Shown here: one piece after another, positions 1 to 13,728 of the stretch | Position numbering within the stretch: the first letter of the stretch is position 1 | Layout of the letters: every line of letters begins with the position of its first letter | DNA from: Shinisaurus crocodilurus | Lineage: Eukaryota > Chordata > Lepidosauria > Squamata > Shinisauridae | Length of the DNA stretch: 64,000 nucleotides | Direction of reading: 5' to 3' | NCBI GenBank assembly: GCA_021292165.1 | Contig: CM037879.1 | Span: 23,295,817-23,359,816, forward strand | Translations under genes and position numbers: made by a program | Notes under the pieces: model-generated | What the model saw: the letters and a program-made list of their open reading frames with translations, nothing else | Told to the model about the DNA's origin: nothing | Database searches by the model: none

Positions 1-175
1 ACCCTCCCTGAGGGGCGGCCTTTTGGGTCAGGTGGGGTGATGCCCTCCCCCCGTGGGATGGGGTCCCTTTGAAGCCACTTGTTTAATGGTCCCATCCTAT
101 GGTGTTGAGTGGCCATTTCCTAGGGGTGCCTAAGTGTCTGCTCTGGAGAGGTATTCAAGTCTTATGTAGTTGGGG

Positions 176-327
176 CTGATATGCGAGAGCATTGACAAAC
201 CTGGTGATGCTTCCTGCCTTCCCCCCTGGGGTGATTCTATGCAGATGTTGTCTGATATGCGAGAGCATTGACAAACCTGGTGATGCTTCCTGCCTTCCCC
301 CCTTGGGTGATTCTATGCAGATGTTGT
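176..327. repeat. 76-bp tandem duplication
   Basis: Two head-to-tail copies (176-251 and 252-327) that both begin CTGATATGCGAGAGC and differ at about one base near the C-run. It lies upstream of MALL exon 2, so probably in MALL intron 1 or its 5' flank. No coding meaning seen. Confidence 0.85.
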
Positions 328-1205
328 TTGTCCCCTTTGGCATCTGTGGGGACTGGCTGTCTCCCCCCCCCCCCCGGGTCTCCTTCCCCCCTCCTTGGTG
401 AGTGTGTGTGTGTCAGGCAGGGGGCTTAGGTTGGCTTTCTCCGCAGTACCTAAGGCTGGTCAAGTTACTTTTGGCACAGGAGATAGAAAATTCCTCAGGC
501 TCCTCTCTCCTTCCCTGCCAGTAAAAATACAACAATAATAAATGAAATAACTAATAACTTCCTTATTCAAAATCAGTTGCCTGAGGCAGCAACCTCACTC
601 TGCCTAATGGTAGAGCCGGCTCCATATTCTATGTTTTCATGTGAACGACTGCTGGTATCTTTGCACATTCTCTATTCAACTCATGTAAACCACAGCATAG
701 AAACATGCTGCTTACATGGGGGTGGGCTTGTTCTTTTCCTGGATCCTTTTCTTGGATCAGAAGCTTCTTGGGTGGAAGGATTAATTCTTTGTTGTTGTTG
801 TTGTTGCTGCTGCTGCTGCTGCTGCTATTGTACTATACTCCTCCTCCCCTTCCTCCTCATCTACTAATAGTGATTTCTATTATCTGAATACCATATAGAC
901 AGAAATACCCAGCACCATCCGTGTACAAGGGGGAGGCATACAAGGTCTGCAGAAGTACAAAACGTTTTTAGCCAAGAAGCCGTAAGCAGGGAACCCCCAA
1001 AGCTGCCCAATGAGGACTGAGCATGCAAAGTGTAGCCACGGAGCGCCAAGTGACTGTTGTGGGGAGGGAGGGAGGGAGGGATGGGAAACCAGCCGTAGGG
1101 GTGGGGGAAATGGTATGGTGAGGCTAGAATGGTGAACTGCAGCACATTTCATTGAAGGCCCCAAGTATGTGTGTGTGAGTGTGTGTATCAGTTGGGACCT
1201 TCAAT
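328..1205. other. Non-coding, presumed MALL intron 1 (left part)
   Basis: No exon recognised. It holds a C-run (about 362-374), a GTT/GCT trinucleotide microsatellite at about 790-826, a GGGA-type run near 1060-1080 and a TG-rich stretch near 1168-1190. Open frames here are short and low-complexity. A first exon of MALL was looked for and not found. Confidence 0.6.
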
Positions 1206-1562
1206 CAGGGTTGCAAAAAATAGGGGAAAAAAATGATTTTTTTTATTTAAATCAATGATTTTTTTGATTTAATCAACCCCCCCCCCCAATTTAGTAAAAT
1301 TGATTTCAAAGTTTCAGGCCACCACAGGTACAATTAGCCTACACTTAATAGTTAAGAACACCAAATTATACAGAAAACACTTTCCTCATTTTTTTTTTTT
1401 TTTTAACATTACCAGTATTATCGGTTACTAGGCTACCTACATGACAGGGTTGCAAAAAAAAAAAAATATCATGATTTTTTTGCAAAAAATTGAAAAAAAA
1501 ATAGATTTTTATTGATGATTTAATCACTGATTTAATCACTGATTTAAATCATTGCAACCCTG
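1206..1562. mobile_element. hAT-type MITE, AT-rich
   Basis: Starts CAGGGTTGC and ends GCAACCCTG. It is flanked by CCTTCAAT (1198-1205) and CCTTCAGT (1563-1570), an 8-bp target duplication with one mismatch, which is the hAT signature. The inside is poly-A/T and GATTTAATCA-type repeats. No transposase. Confidence 0.8.
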
Positions 1563-1629
1563 CCTTCAGTGAAACTATATATATACAATAAAACATGGAA
1601 TTGATGCAGTCCATGTTTAGAAGTCTTAA

Positions 1630-2000
1630 GGAGCTTCTCCACACAAGGCATTTGTTGTGCGCTCATGATTCTTCACTCGTGGACGTCATCCTCCAGGGTC
1701 TCTCCCGTGTTTTCTAGCTATTTTCATGGTCTTTTTTAGAGAGAGGAAAGTCAGCTATTATTTGGGAAGTCGGAATGAATTGGAATGGGAAGCTCATGTA
1801 TATTTGCAATTCCACTCTATACCACAGTGCCACCTTGCGGTTTTGTAATTGTAATGGAATGTATAGGAATACATAGAAAGGCAGGGAAGGTAAACCCCCT
1901 GAAAAGAAAACACACATGTAAAGGACGCGCTCTTACTCCTGCAAAGAAAATAGCAGAAGAAGCCTCAGTAAAGTCACGGGTTAAGCACCTCATGTAGAGA
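1630..2000. repeat. Interspersed repeat family R2, copy 1
   Basis: Begins near CTTCTCCACACAAGGCATTT and ends near CACCTCATGTAGAGAAGCCC, so the ends are imperfect inverted repeats. Further copies are at about 11795-12150 and 32742-33035, with partial pieces near 10265-10310 and 11400-11640. Probably another non-autonomous DNA transposon; no clean target duplication found. Confidence 0.6.
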
Positions 2001-2047
2001 AGCCCAAAATCTAGATAAAGGGACAGAACTAAGTTGATTATATGGTA

Positions 2048-2418
2048 TCAGGGCCAGTGTCAAGCATAGCTACGGTTGGGTACCTGTAGATGGCCCACAT
2101 GCCAGCAGGGCCCACTGATAAGAGCTCCCTGCAGTTGCTCCTCCTTCTCACCATTGCACCCTACTTGTTCACCTACCTCTTGTGCTGGACCAGACCACAG
2201 TGGCGATGAGAAGCAGAAGCAGTAGATGCCTCGGCCTACTTGCTTATGGCTTCTCTTTCTCTCTGCCTGTCAAGAAAGCAAGTGGTAGCAATGAGGAGAA
2301 AAAGGAAGAGGAGCAATAACAGCTGGTGACAATGGCAGTGAGAAGGTAGACTTACTGACGGAAGGGGCCCATTGGGAGTGTCTTGCCCAAGGGCCCTCAA
2401 AACCTGGAGTTGGCCCTG
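2048..2418. repeat. Interspersed repeat family R1, copy 1
   Basis: Starts near CAGGGCCAGTGTCAAG and ends near GTTGGCCCTG. Related sequence recurs at about 14118-14420, 31000-31130, 31600-31690, 47335-47581 and, inverted, 59800-60142. A shared internal landmark is CTGCCTGTCAAGMAAGCAAG followed by a GAGGAGAAA tract. The inverted CAGGGCCAG ends suggest a DNA-transposon origin. It sits just left of MALL exon 2. Confidence 0.6.
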
Positions 2419-2464
2419 TATCATCATACAAATGGGTTCAGTTCAGTGTTGCTGATGCTTATGA

Positions 2465-5327
<2,863 letters not shown>

Positions 5328-5820
5328 AACGGCGGAGGAAGAAAATGACATGAGACCAGAGACGACAGCCAAGTGTGTGTCACTATTTGGAATCTGCATC
5401 CCCAAACAAATTGTTAACATTTGTGTAAGAACAGAGCTCAGCTGAAACTCTGGTCATTTTAGCACCTTCTCAGTTTAGGTGAAAGAGGCACTGGTTTGTG
5501 TTGAAACCTGCATTTCGCTCATTTTTATACTGTGCTGCCGAGCTCCGCATGAAAATGCGGTGGAACTACTATAATCTGTTCCTTGATTATCCAGTTCTTG
5601 CAATTCTCTTAAAAACCATTGTCTGTTCCCCAGGTTTCTGCCTTGTAAACTTGTGTAAATAATAGACTCATTTATCATTGTACCTTCAGGGAAGCATTTT
5701 CGCACCAACATCTCTGCTGAGGAACCCCTGCGTATCTGCTATCGGACCCTAGCATGTTGCAGAGGATTTTGGAAGAATAGGCACACTCAGCAGTTACCAA
5801 GCATTGGCCAGGCTGTAGGG

Positions 5821-6321
5821 CAGGGGTGTCAAAACTCCTTCAGCCTCGAGGGCAGGGTTCAGTTCTGGAGGAGCTCTTGGGGGCTGCATGCTAGTGGTGG
5901 GTGGGGCCAAAGGGGAAAGGGGCAGGGCAAAATACCTAATGTTCCAGCATATTTTGGCTTAAAGCTCTTGAACAGCCAGTTAACAAAGCCTCAGGTGAGG
6001 CATTTCAACCTTTTAGAACAGTGTTCTCCAACCTTGGGTCCCCAGATGTTTTTGGCCTACAACTCCCAGCATGCCGCTGGCTGGGGCATGCTGGGAGTTG
6101 TAGGCCAAAAACATCTGGGGACCCAAGGTTGGAGAACACTGTTTTAGAATGGGGGAAAAAACTTCGCAAAAGCCGGGAAACCACCAAACTATCGGTGGTT
6201 AGGAGAAAAGGGGGTGTAGCTGGGGGAAGGAGTGTGGCGATCTGGAGAAGCCCAACGTGGGCAAGATTAAGACCACAGGCAGGCTGGATTTTGCCTGCAG
6301 ATCTGAAGTTTTACACCCCTG
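5821..6321. mobile_element. hAT non-autonomous element (CAGGGGTGTC ends)
   Basis: Ends CAGGGGTGTCAAA and TTTTACACCCCTG, flanked by CTGTAGGG (5813-5820) and CTGTAGTG (6322-6329), 7 of 8 matching. It carries a second MITE inside (6019-6141). A diverged copy lies at about 53148-53490 and lacks that inner MITE. Confidence 0.85.
6019..6141. mobile_element. Palindromic hAT MITE, family A copy 1
   Basis: CAGTGTTCTCCAACC to GGTTGGAGAACACTG, flanked by TTTTAGAA on both sides (6011-6018, 6142-6149). Nested in the 5821-6321 element. The paralogous copy near 53340 shows the empty site with a single TTTTAGAA. Confidence 0.93.
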
Positions 6322-7250
6322 CTGTAGTGCCTCACTGTTGCCTTGCATGAACTCTGAGGGTAACCTAGAACAGGAGCCAGCAGAAAGTAGATCAGGATCT
6401 ACTGTTTAGAACTCAGGGTGATTTGCTGTAGATCTCTGAGGGTTTTTTTTTTTTTTTTTAAACTCCCAGTACTTTAACAAGAGCAGGTAAAATTGCAAAG
6501 GGGGAAAAAACAAACAAACCTCTAGCATGGCTGGCCTTGTGCTAATTGCCTATCTCTCGGCTTCAGTGTTCCTCAAATGTAAAACAGGAGTATTCATTGA
6601 TTACTTTTGACCAGTTCTTTGTTCAGCTCTGCTGGTCAGTTTTAAAGTTTGGTATTAGAAGCATCCCTGATCTCTGGTGGTAACTCACATGTAGATTTGT
6701 ATATATCCCAGTGTATGGTATGTGGGGTTCAGTAGATAATTGACTCTGCCCCCTGAGCCACCATTTTATGTCTGGCTTGGGTAGGTGAATGTTGGCCTTC
6801 CAGTAAAAAAACAAAATAGATGCCTCAGGCCTGAAGTCCGCCAACCCGTATCCTAGAACACACCCAATATCCTCCCTGTGGCTACATATACACAAAAGAT
6901 TTTGTGTGTGTGTGTGTGTGTTGTGTTGGGGTGGGGAGCCATCTTCCAAGGAAGCTTGTCTTTGACTGATGTTTTCTGACTGAGGTTCCTCTGATAAACT
7001 TCCAGGGAATTCCATGGTTCCCTAGAGCACAGTTTGAAAACTAAACCCTCAGGCCATTTCGATAAAAGATGTTCAGCTTGACTAGCATAAACAAATGATG
7101 ATTATGATTGTTGTCCAGGTGACCGCTAGGAAATACCCACACGTTACTTTTTGATACCGTAGTGTTGTTTATGAGATAATTTTTACCTCATAAAAAGGGA
7201 TTTTTTTGTATGTGCCTGTCAATGTCAACAGCTGTGATCAAGGGAGGACT

Positions 7251-7256
7251 AATAAA
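7251..7256 (+). promoter_or_regulatory. Candidate polyadenylation signal for MALL
   Basis: AATAAA, with a TG-rich downstream segment from about 7260 to 7290. It is the first canonical hexamer seen on the + strand after the MALL stop, 1.9 kb downstream. Confidence 0.35.
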
Positions 7257-7743
7257 CGTTGTTATATGGTACATACCGGTTGTCTGCACCTGGGGATGCA
7301 CGAACAAGGAAGATTCGTCATGTGATATTGGAGCGGTAGTAGTCATCCTCTCGTGACAATGTTACCAGGTCAAAGAGTAATGCGCGAATTGGCCCTCATC
7401 TTTCAATAATGCTTGACACATGTAAAGGGGTTCTGTCTTTTATTATTACATAGAATGTTTTGTTCAGATGGGGGGAAATGAAGTAACTTATTGGTAAACC
7501 GTACGTGTTTTGCTTTGTTCTTTCTTCATTTTATATTGCTGTTTTAGTTAGCTATCTTTTGCCTGGACAATATGAACAACTTTCCCCTCTCTTTGCCTGG
7601 CTCTTGTGTGTCTCTTTAGCTGCTGCTGTAAAAGGAGCCCCAGCAGAGATCTGCCAGAGCACATTCTGGTGCCTGCTCTATCTGGGTGGGAGGTAATTCT
7701 TGTGTTATAATGGTAACACTGTAGCAGGTGCTACAGTGTATGG

Positions 7744-7878
7744 CAGTGTTCTCCAACCTTGGGTCCCCAGATGTTTTTGGCCTACAACTCCCAGCATGCC
7801 CCAGCCAGCATAGCTGGCTGGGGCATGCTGGGAGTTGTAGGCCAAAAACATCTGGGGACCCAAGGTTGGAGAACACTG
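7744..7878. mobile_element. Palindromic hAT MITE, family A copy 2
   Basis: Full palindrome with exact duplication GTGTATGG (7736-7743, 7879-7886). 135 bp, two arms around a CCAGCCAGCATAGCTGGCTGG centre. The 7275-7735 stretch to its left shows no feature. Confidence 0.93.
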
Positions 7879-7990
7879 GTGTATGGTATGTAGCCATAAA
7901 CGTACACCATGCCATAAACGTACACCAGCTTTGAACTATCATGGGGGAACCGTGGAACTTGTAGTCCTGTGAGAGCATCAGGGATCAGGG

Positions 7991-8203
7991 CAGTGGGGGC
8001 CAGTGACTCCTGTGTCAGTGGGGCTCCTTATCCGTTACAGCTTTTATTCTGAGCTTTATAGGAGCTGTCCATGGTGCTCCATGGTGGTGAACCTATTTTG
8101 GGGGTGGCGTACAGCACCATGGCTAGCTCCTATAAAGCTCAGGATAAAAGCTGCAATGGATGAGGAGCCCCACTGACACAGGCGTCACCCCCAGCCTCCC
8201 CTG
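7991..8203. mobile_element. MITE with long inverted arms (SHORT-CAGTGG family), copy 1
   Basis: About 213 bp. The left arm runs through CAGTGGGGCTCCTTATCC and the right arm through GGAGCCCCACTGACACAGG, giving arms of about 60 bp. The centre has a second imperfect inversion (TAGGAGCTGTCCATGGTGCT and AGCACCATGGCTAGCTCCTA). Other copies: 26030-26398 and about 36162-36643, and a centre piece at 30405-30485. Confidence 0.75.
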
Positions 8204-9480
8204 GCCCAGAGCATTCGAAGGGCAGATCTAGACCATGGTTTATTTCCAGGCAAATCTGATGCAAGCCCCACAGGTCGCACAGCCATCTCTATTCGTATCC
8301 TCAGTACCATGCTTCTCTGCAAAGAAGAACACTGCAGGCCAAAGCAGATTTGACATTATTCATGCCTTTAGCCTTGATGTACTTGGTTTTAAAAAGGGAA
8401 ATAGGTGGTGTGTCCCAGGGCCGGCCCTACCATGACGCAGGCTGATGTGCCCGCATCAGGCAGCGGAGCAGGAACAGCGGTGAATTGCACTACTCGCTCC
8501 ACGCCCCTGCCAGGAGGGCCTGCCGCTGCCTCCTCACCGCCTCCAGCGGGTGCTCTGGAGAGCCCTGCCAGCCGCTCTCCCACTGTGGCATTTGCAGCAG
8601 CAAGAGAACAACTGGCAGGGCTCTCTTAGAGCTGCCGGTGCCGGTCCTTCTTACTGTGGGCGGTGGCGGCAGCCCGACCTACCTACCTGCTTGGCCTGCC
8701 AGCTGGCTGCTGGCTCGCTTCCACGTGAGAGGTCAGCTGACCTCTTGTGATAGTTCAGCGGACTGCTTGCAAGAGCCCCGCAGCTGGGACACAGGGCAGG
8801 AGTGGGCGGCTGGATGGGCAGGAGTGGGCAGCCAGCCGAGTGGGTGGGTGGCAGCAGCAGCTCTGCTGCCTTGCTTGAGGTGGCAAAATACATTGTGCTG
8901 GGCCTGTGTCCCCCCCCCCCTTTGGACTGGGAGCAAGGTGGGCACAAAGGCTAAATGACCCCCTCCTCTCATGATCCCAATCCATCTTGGGGGGGCCTGC
9001 TCCAGCTATTTATTTTTTTAAAAAAATCAAGATGTGAATAACAGCAGGTTTAGTTTGGTCCTGAGTGCACAAAGAAGTTAGAAAGTTCCTTCTACGCCTG
9101 CCTTGGTAATCCATTTGCAGGAGGACTGCAGCTGGAGCCAAGTGCCATTTTCAGCAAGGCGACCGACCGACCGTGAGGTTAATCTGTGCCTCCAACCCTT
9201 AACTTCTGTGTCCTCTGCCACATGATGGGACACTGCACTTTCAAGGATTAAGTCTCGGGTCAAGAAACTCCCCAGCCATCATTCAGCATCCCTGGGAATT
9301 TTAGGTAGGATTTGCCAATTGGCTAGACACAAACCACTCTGCTTCTGTGCCTTTAACAACAGCTTGATCTATGGAAATTGGAAAGTGATGTTTTTCACAC
9401 TGATGGAGATTAGCAGCAGCAGCAACATCAGTTGATGTCTTGGGATCAAGCTGCTGCTAAAGGCACAAGAGCAGGGGACA
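8204..9480. other. GC-rich intergenic stretch with degraded repeats
   Basis: About 8414 starts with CAGGGCCGGCCCTACCATGA, a hAT-like end also seen near 60430. From there to about 8990 the DNA is GC-rich and open in several frames on both strands, with proline/serine-rich translations that match no family I know. I treat it as non-coding repeat. 8990-9480 shows nothing recognisable. Confidence 0.4.
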
Positions 9481-9499
9481 TAAAAAAGTTGGCAAACCT

Positions 9500-9575
9500 A
9501 ATTTTAGGAAGCTGCAAATTGCCCTGGGATCTATTTTGCTGAAGGGCAGTATGGAAATATTTAAAATAAACAAGT
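9500..9575 (+). repeat. L2-like LINE 3'-end fragment
   Basis: Contains AAATTGCCCTGGGATC and GGGCAGTATGGAAAT, the conserved 3' end that recurs in the L2-like copies here, followed by an AATAAA tail. A similar short piece is at about 12245-12300. The 9575-10315 stretch has no recognised feature. Confidence 0.5.
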
Positions 9576-10324
9576 AAAAGGGCAAATCTTTCAGTCAGAA
9601 ACTAGTGTTAACACATATGGTAACTCAAGAATGGAAGCCTAGACTGTTGGTGCACACCGGAAGGGGCAGCAGAAGCTGGTTAATTGGCTGTTCAAAATGC
9701 CATCAAGCCACTTTAGTCTGTGCTTCTGCAGCTACGGAAGGAGCGTATTCTGTCTGACTGTGTGCATTCGTCATTCCTAGAGGGGTGCCAATTTTTCTTG
9801 CCAGATCTCTTGCTCCTTTAATAGCTGCCCAATCTGCAGAAATATAGCAGGTGAGGTTTCCACACCACTTTACCTCCATACCAGGAAAGCTTCACCAGCC
9901 AAAGCTTTGCATGTTGGACAGCTGTTAAAGGAGTCCTACCAGCAACACCGTGGCAATCCTACATCCCTGACCACTTTGTTAATAAAGCCATGCAGATGAA
10001 TGCTGTTAGTGCCCAGTGAAATGCCCTTGCGTGACAGTGCTGCACCATGGCAAGGTGAGGCACTGAACTGGCTCAGTGGCTGGCAACCCATCCTATGCAA
10101 TTTTGTGCCACCACAGTGGCTTCTTCAACAGTAGCCATTTTCTCTGGAAAGGACATCATGTGTTCGCTCTATTGTCACAGACAATCCAGATGGCAACATG
10201 GCTAGATCACAGCATTCCAGTGTCGTTCCTCCCCCCCCCCATCCTCACATCTTTTAAAACACTTTCAGCATTTATACACAAGATATTTATTGTGTGCTCG
10301 TGATTCCTTATTTATTTATTTATT

Positions 10325-10639
10325 TATTTATTTAATATATTTATTCATCGCCTATTAGCTGAAAGGCTCCCTGGGCGGTTTACTAAACAAAGCAACACTA
10401 AAACAAAAACATCAACAATAATATAAAAACACAGACATATTAAAATGTAACAAGATAAAACCAAGCAGCTAAAATAAATTCAATCCAGAGGTACAGTGGC
10501 GATAATAAGATCAACCATTAAAATGTTGGGTAAATAAAAAGGTCTTCACCTGGTGCCTGAAAGAATAGAGGGTAGGCGCCAGGCGCACCTCCTTAAAAAG
10601 CTGATTCCATAGATGGGGTGCCACAACTGAGAAGGCCCT
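10325..10639 (-). mobile_element. L2-like LINE 3' part (left half, interrupted by CR1)
   Basis: A (TTTA)n tail at about 10309-10336 is followed on the minus strand by a 3' UTR and C-terminal ORF2 remnants (GGCGGTTTACTAAACA, then CCACAACTGAGAAGGCCCT). It continues at 11210-11395, where minus-strand translation shows [18 protein letters not shown]1 copy splits it. Confidence 0.7.
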
Positions 10640-10644
10640 AGTAT

Positions 10645-11196
10645 AGAATAGAATAATAGAAAAGTAGAGTTGGAAGGGGCCTACAAGGCCATCGAGTCCA
10701 ACCCCCTGCTCAATGCAGGAATCCAGGTCAAAGCATCCCTGACAGATGGCTGTCCAGCTGCACCTTGAATGCCTCCAGAGTGGGAGAGCCCACCACCTCC
10801 CTAGGTAGTTGGTTCCATTGTCTTATTGCTCTGACAGTCAGGAAATTTTTCCTGATGTTTAGGTGGAAAACTGGGTTCCTGTAACTTGAGCCCATTATTC
10901 CATGTCCTGTAAACTGGGATGATAAGAAGAGATCCTGGCCCTCCTCTGTGTGACATCCCTTCAAGTACTGGAAGAGTGCTATCATATCTCCCCTCAGTCT
11001 CCTCTTCTGAAGGCTAAACATGCCCAGTTCTTTCAGTCTCTCCTCATAGGGCCTTGTTTCCAGTCCCTTGTTGCCCTCCTCTGAACCCTCTCCAGTTTGT
11101 CTACATCCTTCCTAAAGTGTGGTGCCCAGAACTGGACGCAATACTCAAGATGAGGCCTAACCAGTGCTGAGTCAAGCTTCTTTTGGAGGGGGCACT
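10645..11196 (-). mobile_element. CR1 LINE 3' end
   Basis: On the minus strand the ORF2 C-terminus is readable: KRRLRGDMIALFQYLKG, then RNPVFHLNIRKNFLTVRAI and WNQLPREVVGSPTLEAFKVQ, then the CR1 3' end TTGGACTCGATGGCCTTG. The open frame is broken near 11030. It is inserted in an L2-like element with a near-match 13-bp repeat at both edges. Confidence 0.88.
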
Positions 11197-11209
11197 CTGA
11201 GAAGGGCCT

Positions 11210-11395
11210 CCGTTTGGGCAGGCACATAAGCCATATGGGACGAGGCGTTCCTTCAGATAACCTGGCCCCAAACTGTTTAGGGCTTTAAATGTTAATGTAA
11301 GCACTTTGAATTGGGTCCGGACTTCAATTGGTAACCAATGTAGTTCATAGAGGACTGGCGTAATGTGTTCTTGTCGCCAGTCCCCGTTAGCACCC
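11210..11395 (-). mobile_element. L2-like LINE 3' part (right half)
   Basis: Continuation of the element at 10325-10639 beyond the CR1 insertion. Minus-strand frame carries a [20 protein letters not shown] segment, found again in the copies at 55.9 kb. Confidence 0.7.
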
Positions 11396-11794
11396 TCGCT
11401 TACTCACGGTTGTTTATGGGTTCTTTAGATGATGTTGTGATCCTTCAGCTTCACGTCTGTTTTTTAAGAGCACTTTCAGGGAGTGGCAGCGTTGAGTGGG
11501 GGAAATTGGCTATTATTTCTGACGGTGAAAGAAAAGGTATTTTCCTACTTGTGTAATTATGATATTCCATTATAGTACAGCACCACCTAGAGGTCATGTA
11601 GCAGAAAAGTAGGAAAGGAAAAGCTCTTTGTGTAGAGCTTGGATCTCAATTCTGTGACAAAACCAAAAGTAGATACTGTACAGCTATTAACAGCCTTGTG
11701 TAGAAAAGCTCCTAGTTTGTGGGAATTTTCCTGGCTTTTGCAATTGCAGCACCAGGTTTCTGTGAAACACTCAACAGAACTAGAGTTAGAGGGC

Positions 11795-12150
11795 TTCTCT
11801 ACACGAGGCATTTATTGTGCTCTTGTGATTCCTCACTCACAGTGGTTTGTGGGTGTTTACACAACGTCGTCATCCTCCAGGGCCTGTCCCATGCTTTCTA
11901 AGCATTTGCATTGCTTTTGTTTTAGAGAGGAAAGTCTCCTATTATCTGAAAATGGCGGAATGAACTGGAATTAAAAACTTGTGTATTTTTGCAATTCCCC
12001 TATACCACAGCACCACCTTGTGGTTGTGTAATGAAACATATAGAAAGGCAGAGAAAGAGCTCCGCCCCTGAAAAAACCCATGTAAAGGAGGCTATATTAA
12101 TCCTGCAAAGAATCCGGAAGCAGAAGCCTTGCTAAAAGTGGCGGGTTAAA
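11795..12150. repeat. Interspersed repeat family R2, copy 2
   Basis: Starts near GGCTTCTCTACACGAGGCATT and ends near AAAGCCTCATGTAC. The interior matches the 1630-2000 copy, including the CCACAGCACCACCTTGTGG segment. A related but truncated piece occupies about 11400-11640. Confidence 0.6.
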
Positions 12151-12535
12151 AGCCTCATGTACATCTGTTCTCTCCTTGGAAAAGCCCAGAGAACAGATGT
12201 ACTAAGTTTTTTCGCCCATATTTTTCATAGTTGCTGCATTATCTTCAGCTATTGGGCAGTATAGAAATAATGATGATAATAATAATGATGATAATATCTT
12301 GGAAGAGATTGAAGAGTCCTGAGCACTCATCCACTGCTGTAGTGGATAAGGTCCCAAATGACCTGTGATCTCTGCTGGTGATCAATCTAATTAAAATAGG
12401 CAGCGGTCAAAACATTTCTCAGGAAATTGTTTTCTGTGAAACATTGGCCCAGCTCGAGTGATTACCCTACACCCTGCAACCCAAGATGATTGATAGCTGA
12501 GAAGTAGTTACCTTTCCACGGTGCTACTGAAAGAT

Positions 12536-12681
12536 GGTGGGGGTCACGGAGGAAAGGTCGAGGGAGTTGGGTATGTTTAACCTGGAGAAGAGATAATTAA
12601 GAGGCATTATGATAGCCATCTTCAAATATTTGAAGGGCTGTCGTGGATGATACAGCAAAGTTGTTTTCTGTTGCTCTAGAG
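12536..12681 (+). mobile_element. CR1 ORF2 fragment
   Basis: The + strand frame contains the LGMFNLEK and MIAIFKYLKG motifs of the CR1 C-terminus with one internal stop. It is cut on the right by a family-B MITE. Confidence 0.7.
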
Positions 12682-12770
12682 CAGGGCTCTCCAACCTTGG
12701 GTCCCCAGATGTTGCTGGCCTACAGCTCCCAGCATACCCAGCCAGCATGGCTAATGGCAAGGGATTCTGG
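12682..12770. mobile_element. Palindromic hAT MITE, family B, half copy
   Basis: Left arm only (CAGGGCTCTCCAACC onward), preceded by CTCTAGAG. The right arm and right target repeat are lost; the CR1-like sequence resumes after 12770. Confidence 0.75.
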
Positions 12771-13019
12771 TAGAAAGGCCAGAGACTGAAGGAATACAAA
12801 AGGTGAACATTCAGAGAAGGGGGCTCGGACTGTCTCTAGGATTTCCAGCTATGGAATGGGCCCCTCTAGTTGTCCTGTTAGCAGCAGTTTGCCCTGCAGC
12901 AATTGGCAGGCGATCATGCTTAACTGCACACTATGAAGATTTCTGCATATCAAGTCTCTGTCGCAGAGACAGGAACAGTCCAGCACATTTTTGTTCTGGC
13001 TAATTGGCAACCTCAACTA

Positions 13020-13440
13020 CAGTAATACCTTGGATTGCAAGTCTGTGGCTTATGCTGGCTCAGCTTGTCTGAGCTTGGAAAGCTAAGCAGGGTCAAGCCT
13101 GGTTATTACTTGGATGGGAGACCCCTCCTCTAGTTTCCTGCATTGAGCAGGGGGTTGGACTCGATAGCCTTGTAGGCTCCTTCCAACTCTATGGTCTATG
13201 AAATCTATGAAATAACTTGGTTTGAGAGCGTTTTGCAAGACAAGCAAATTTTTAAATATTTATTTAAATTTTTTTGACTTGATATACAAGCGACGTCTTG
13301 CAATACAAGTACTGTAGTACGGCTTAAATTAAAAATCTCTGTACAAATGTGTTTTGGGGGATTTCGTTTTGATATAAGAGTGTTTTGGATTACAAGCACG
13401 TTTCCGGAACGAATTATGCTCTCAATCCAAGGCATGACTG
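13020..13440. mobile_element. Tc1/mariner (Tigger-like) MITE interrupted by a 5S-SINE
   Basis: Ends CAGTAATACCTTGGATTG and CAATCCAAGGCATGACTG, flanked by TA on both sides. A second copy is at 62978-63237 and an end fragment at about 49378-49424. The 5S-derived SINE at 13041-13211 sits in its left arm. Confidence 0.75.
13041..13211 (+). repeat. 5S rRNA-derived SINE with CR1-like tail, full copy
   Basis: The best + strand copy. The head follows 5S rRNA order (GTCTGTGGCTTATGC, then GAAAGCTAAGCAGGGTC, GCCTGGTTATTACTTGGATG, GGGAGACC), which includes the internal pol III promoter region. The tail then switches to CR1 3' sequence (GAGCAGGGGGTTGGACTCG) ending in CTATGAAATCTATGAAA. Confidence 0.88.
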
Positions 13441-13728
13441 TATCTCTGAAAGGTCTGGTCCCTGTAGCTCCCTCTTCTTTTTCTTCTGAATGAGATGTGT
13501 AGTTTGGTGTTGCTCTTCCAGCAACAGGGCTCCACCACCAGGTAATTGTCTGAGCCGGCCACTGGGTGTCTGCAGTGCTCTGATGATCAAACATGAAGGA
13601 AATAGCCTCTTTCCTCCTTGGCGATATTCCACTTTGATGCAGTTCCTTTGAGAAATGTGAGCCATTCTCTTCCAAGATTTGAAGTGGCTTCCTTTACCTT
13701 AGGGCCAATTCCCACTTTACAACATAGT

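Larger units (their letters stand above)
5328..7275 (+). other. MALL: Putative MALL 3' UTR
   Basis: Non-coding sequence after the MALL stop. The first AATAAA I could find is at 7251-7256, followed by a GT-rich stretch, so transcript 3' ends near 7275 are plausible. Two DNA transposons (5821-6321 and, inside it, 6019-6141) interrupt it, plus a T-run near 6440 and a (GT)n near 6902-6921. The extent is inferred, not shown. Confidence 0.35.

Noticed and set aside
577..867. Cys/Leu-rich open frame
   Set aside because: Produced by a GTT/GCT microsatellite; no splice sites or homology.
8405..8985. Several overlapping GC-rich frames on both strands
   Set aside because: Open in many frames at once, proline/serine-rich, no motif; expected of GC-rich repeat DNA.
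13041..13130. Functional 5S rRNA gene
   Set aside because: Only part of 5S is present, diverged, and fused to a CR1 tail; it is a SINE head.
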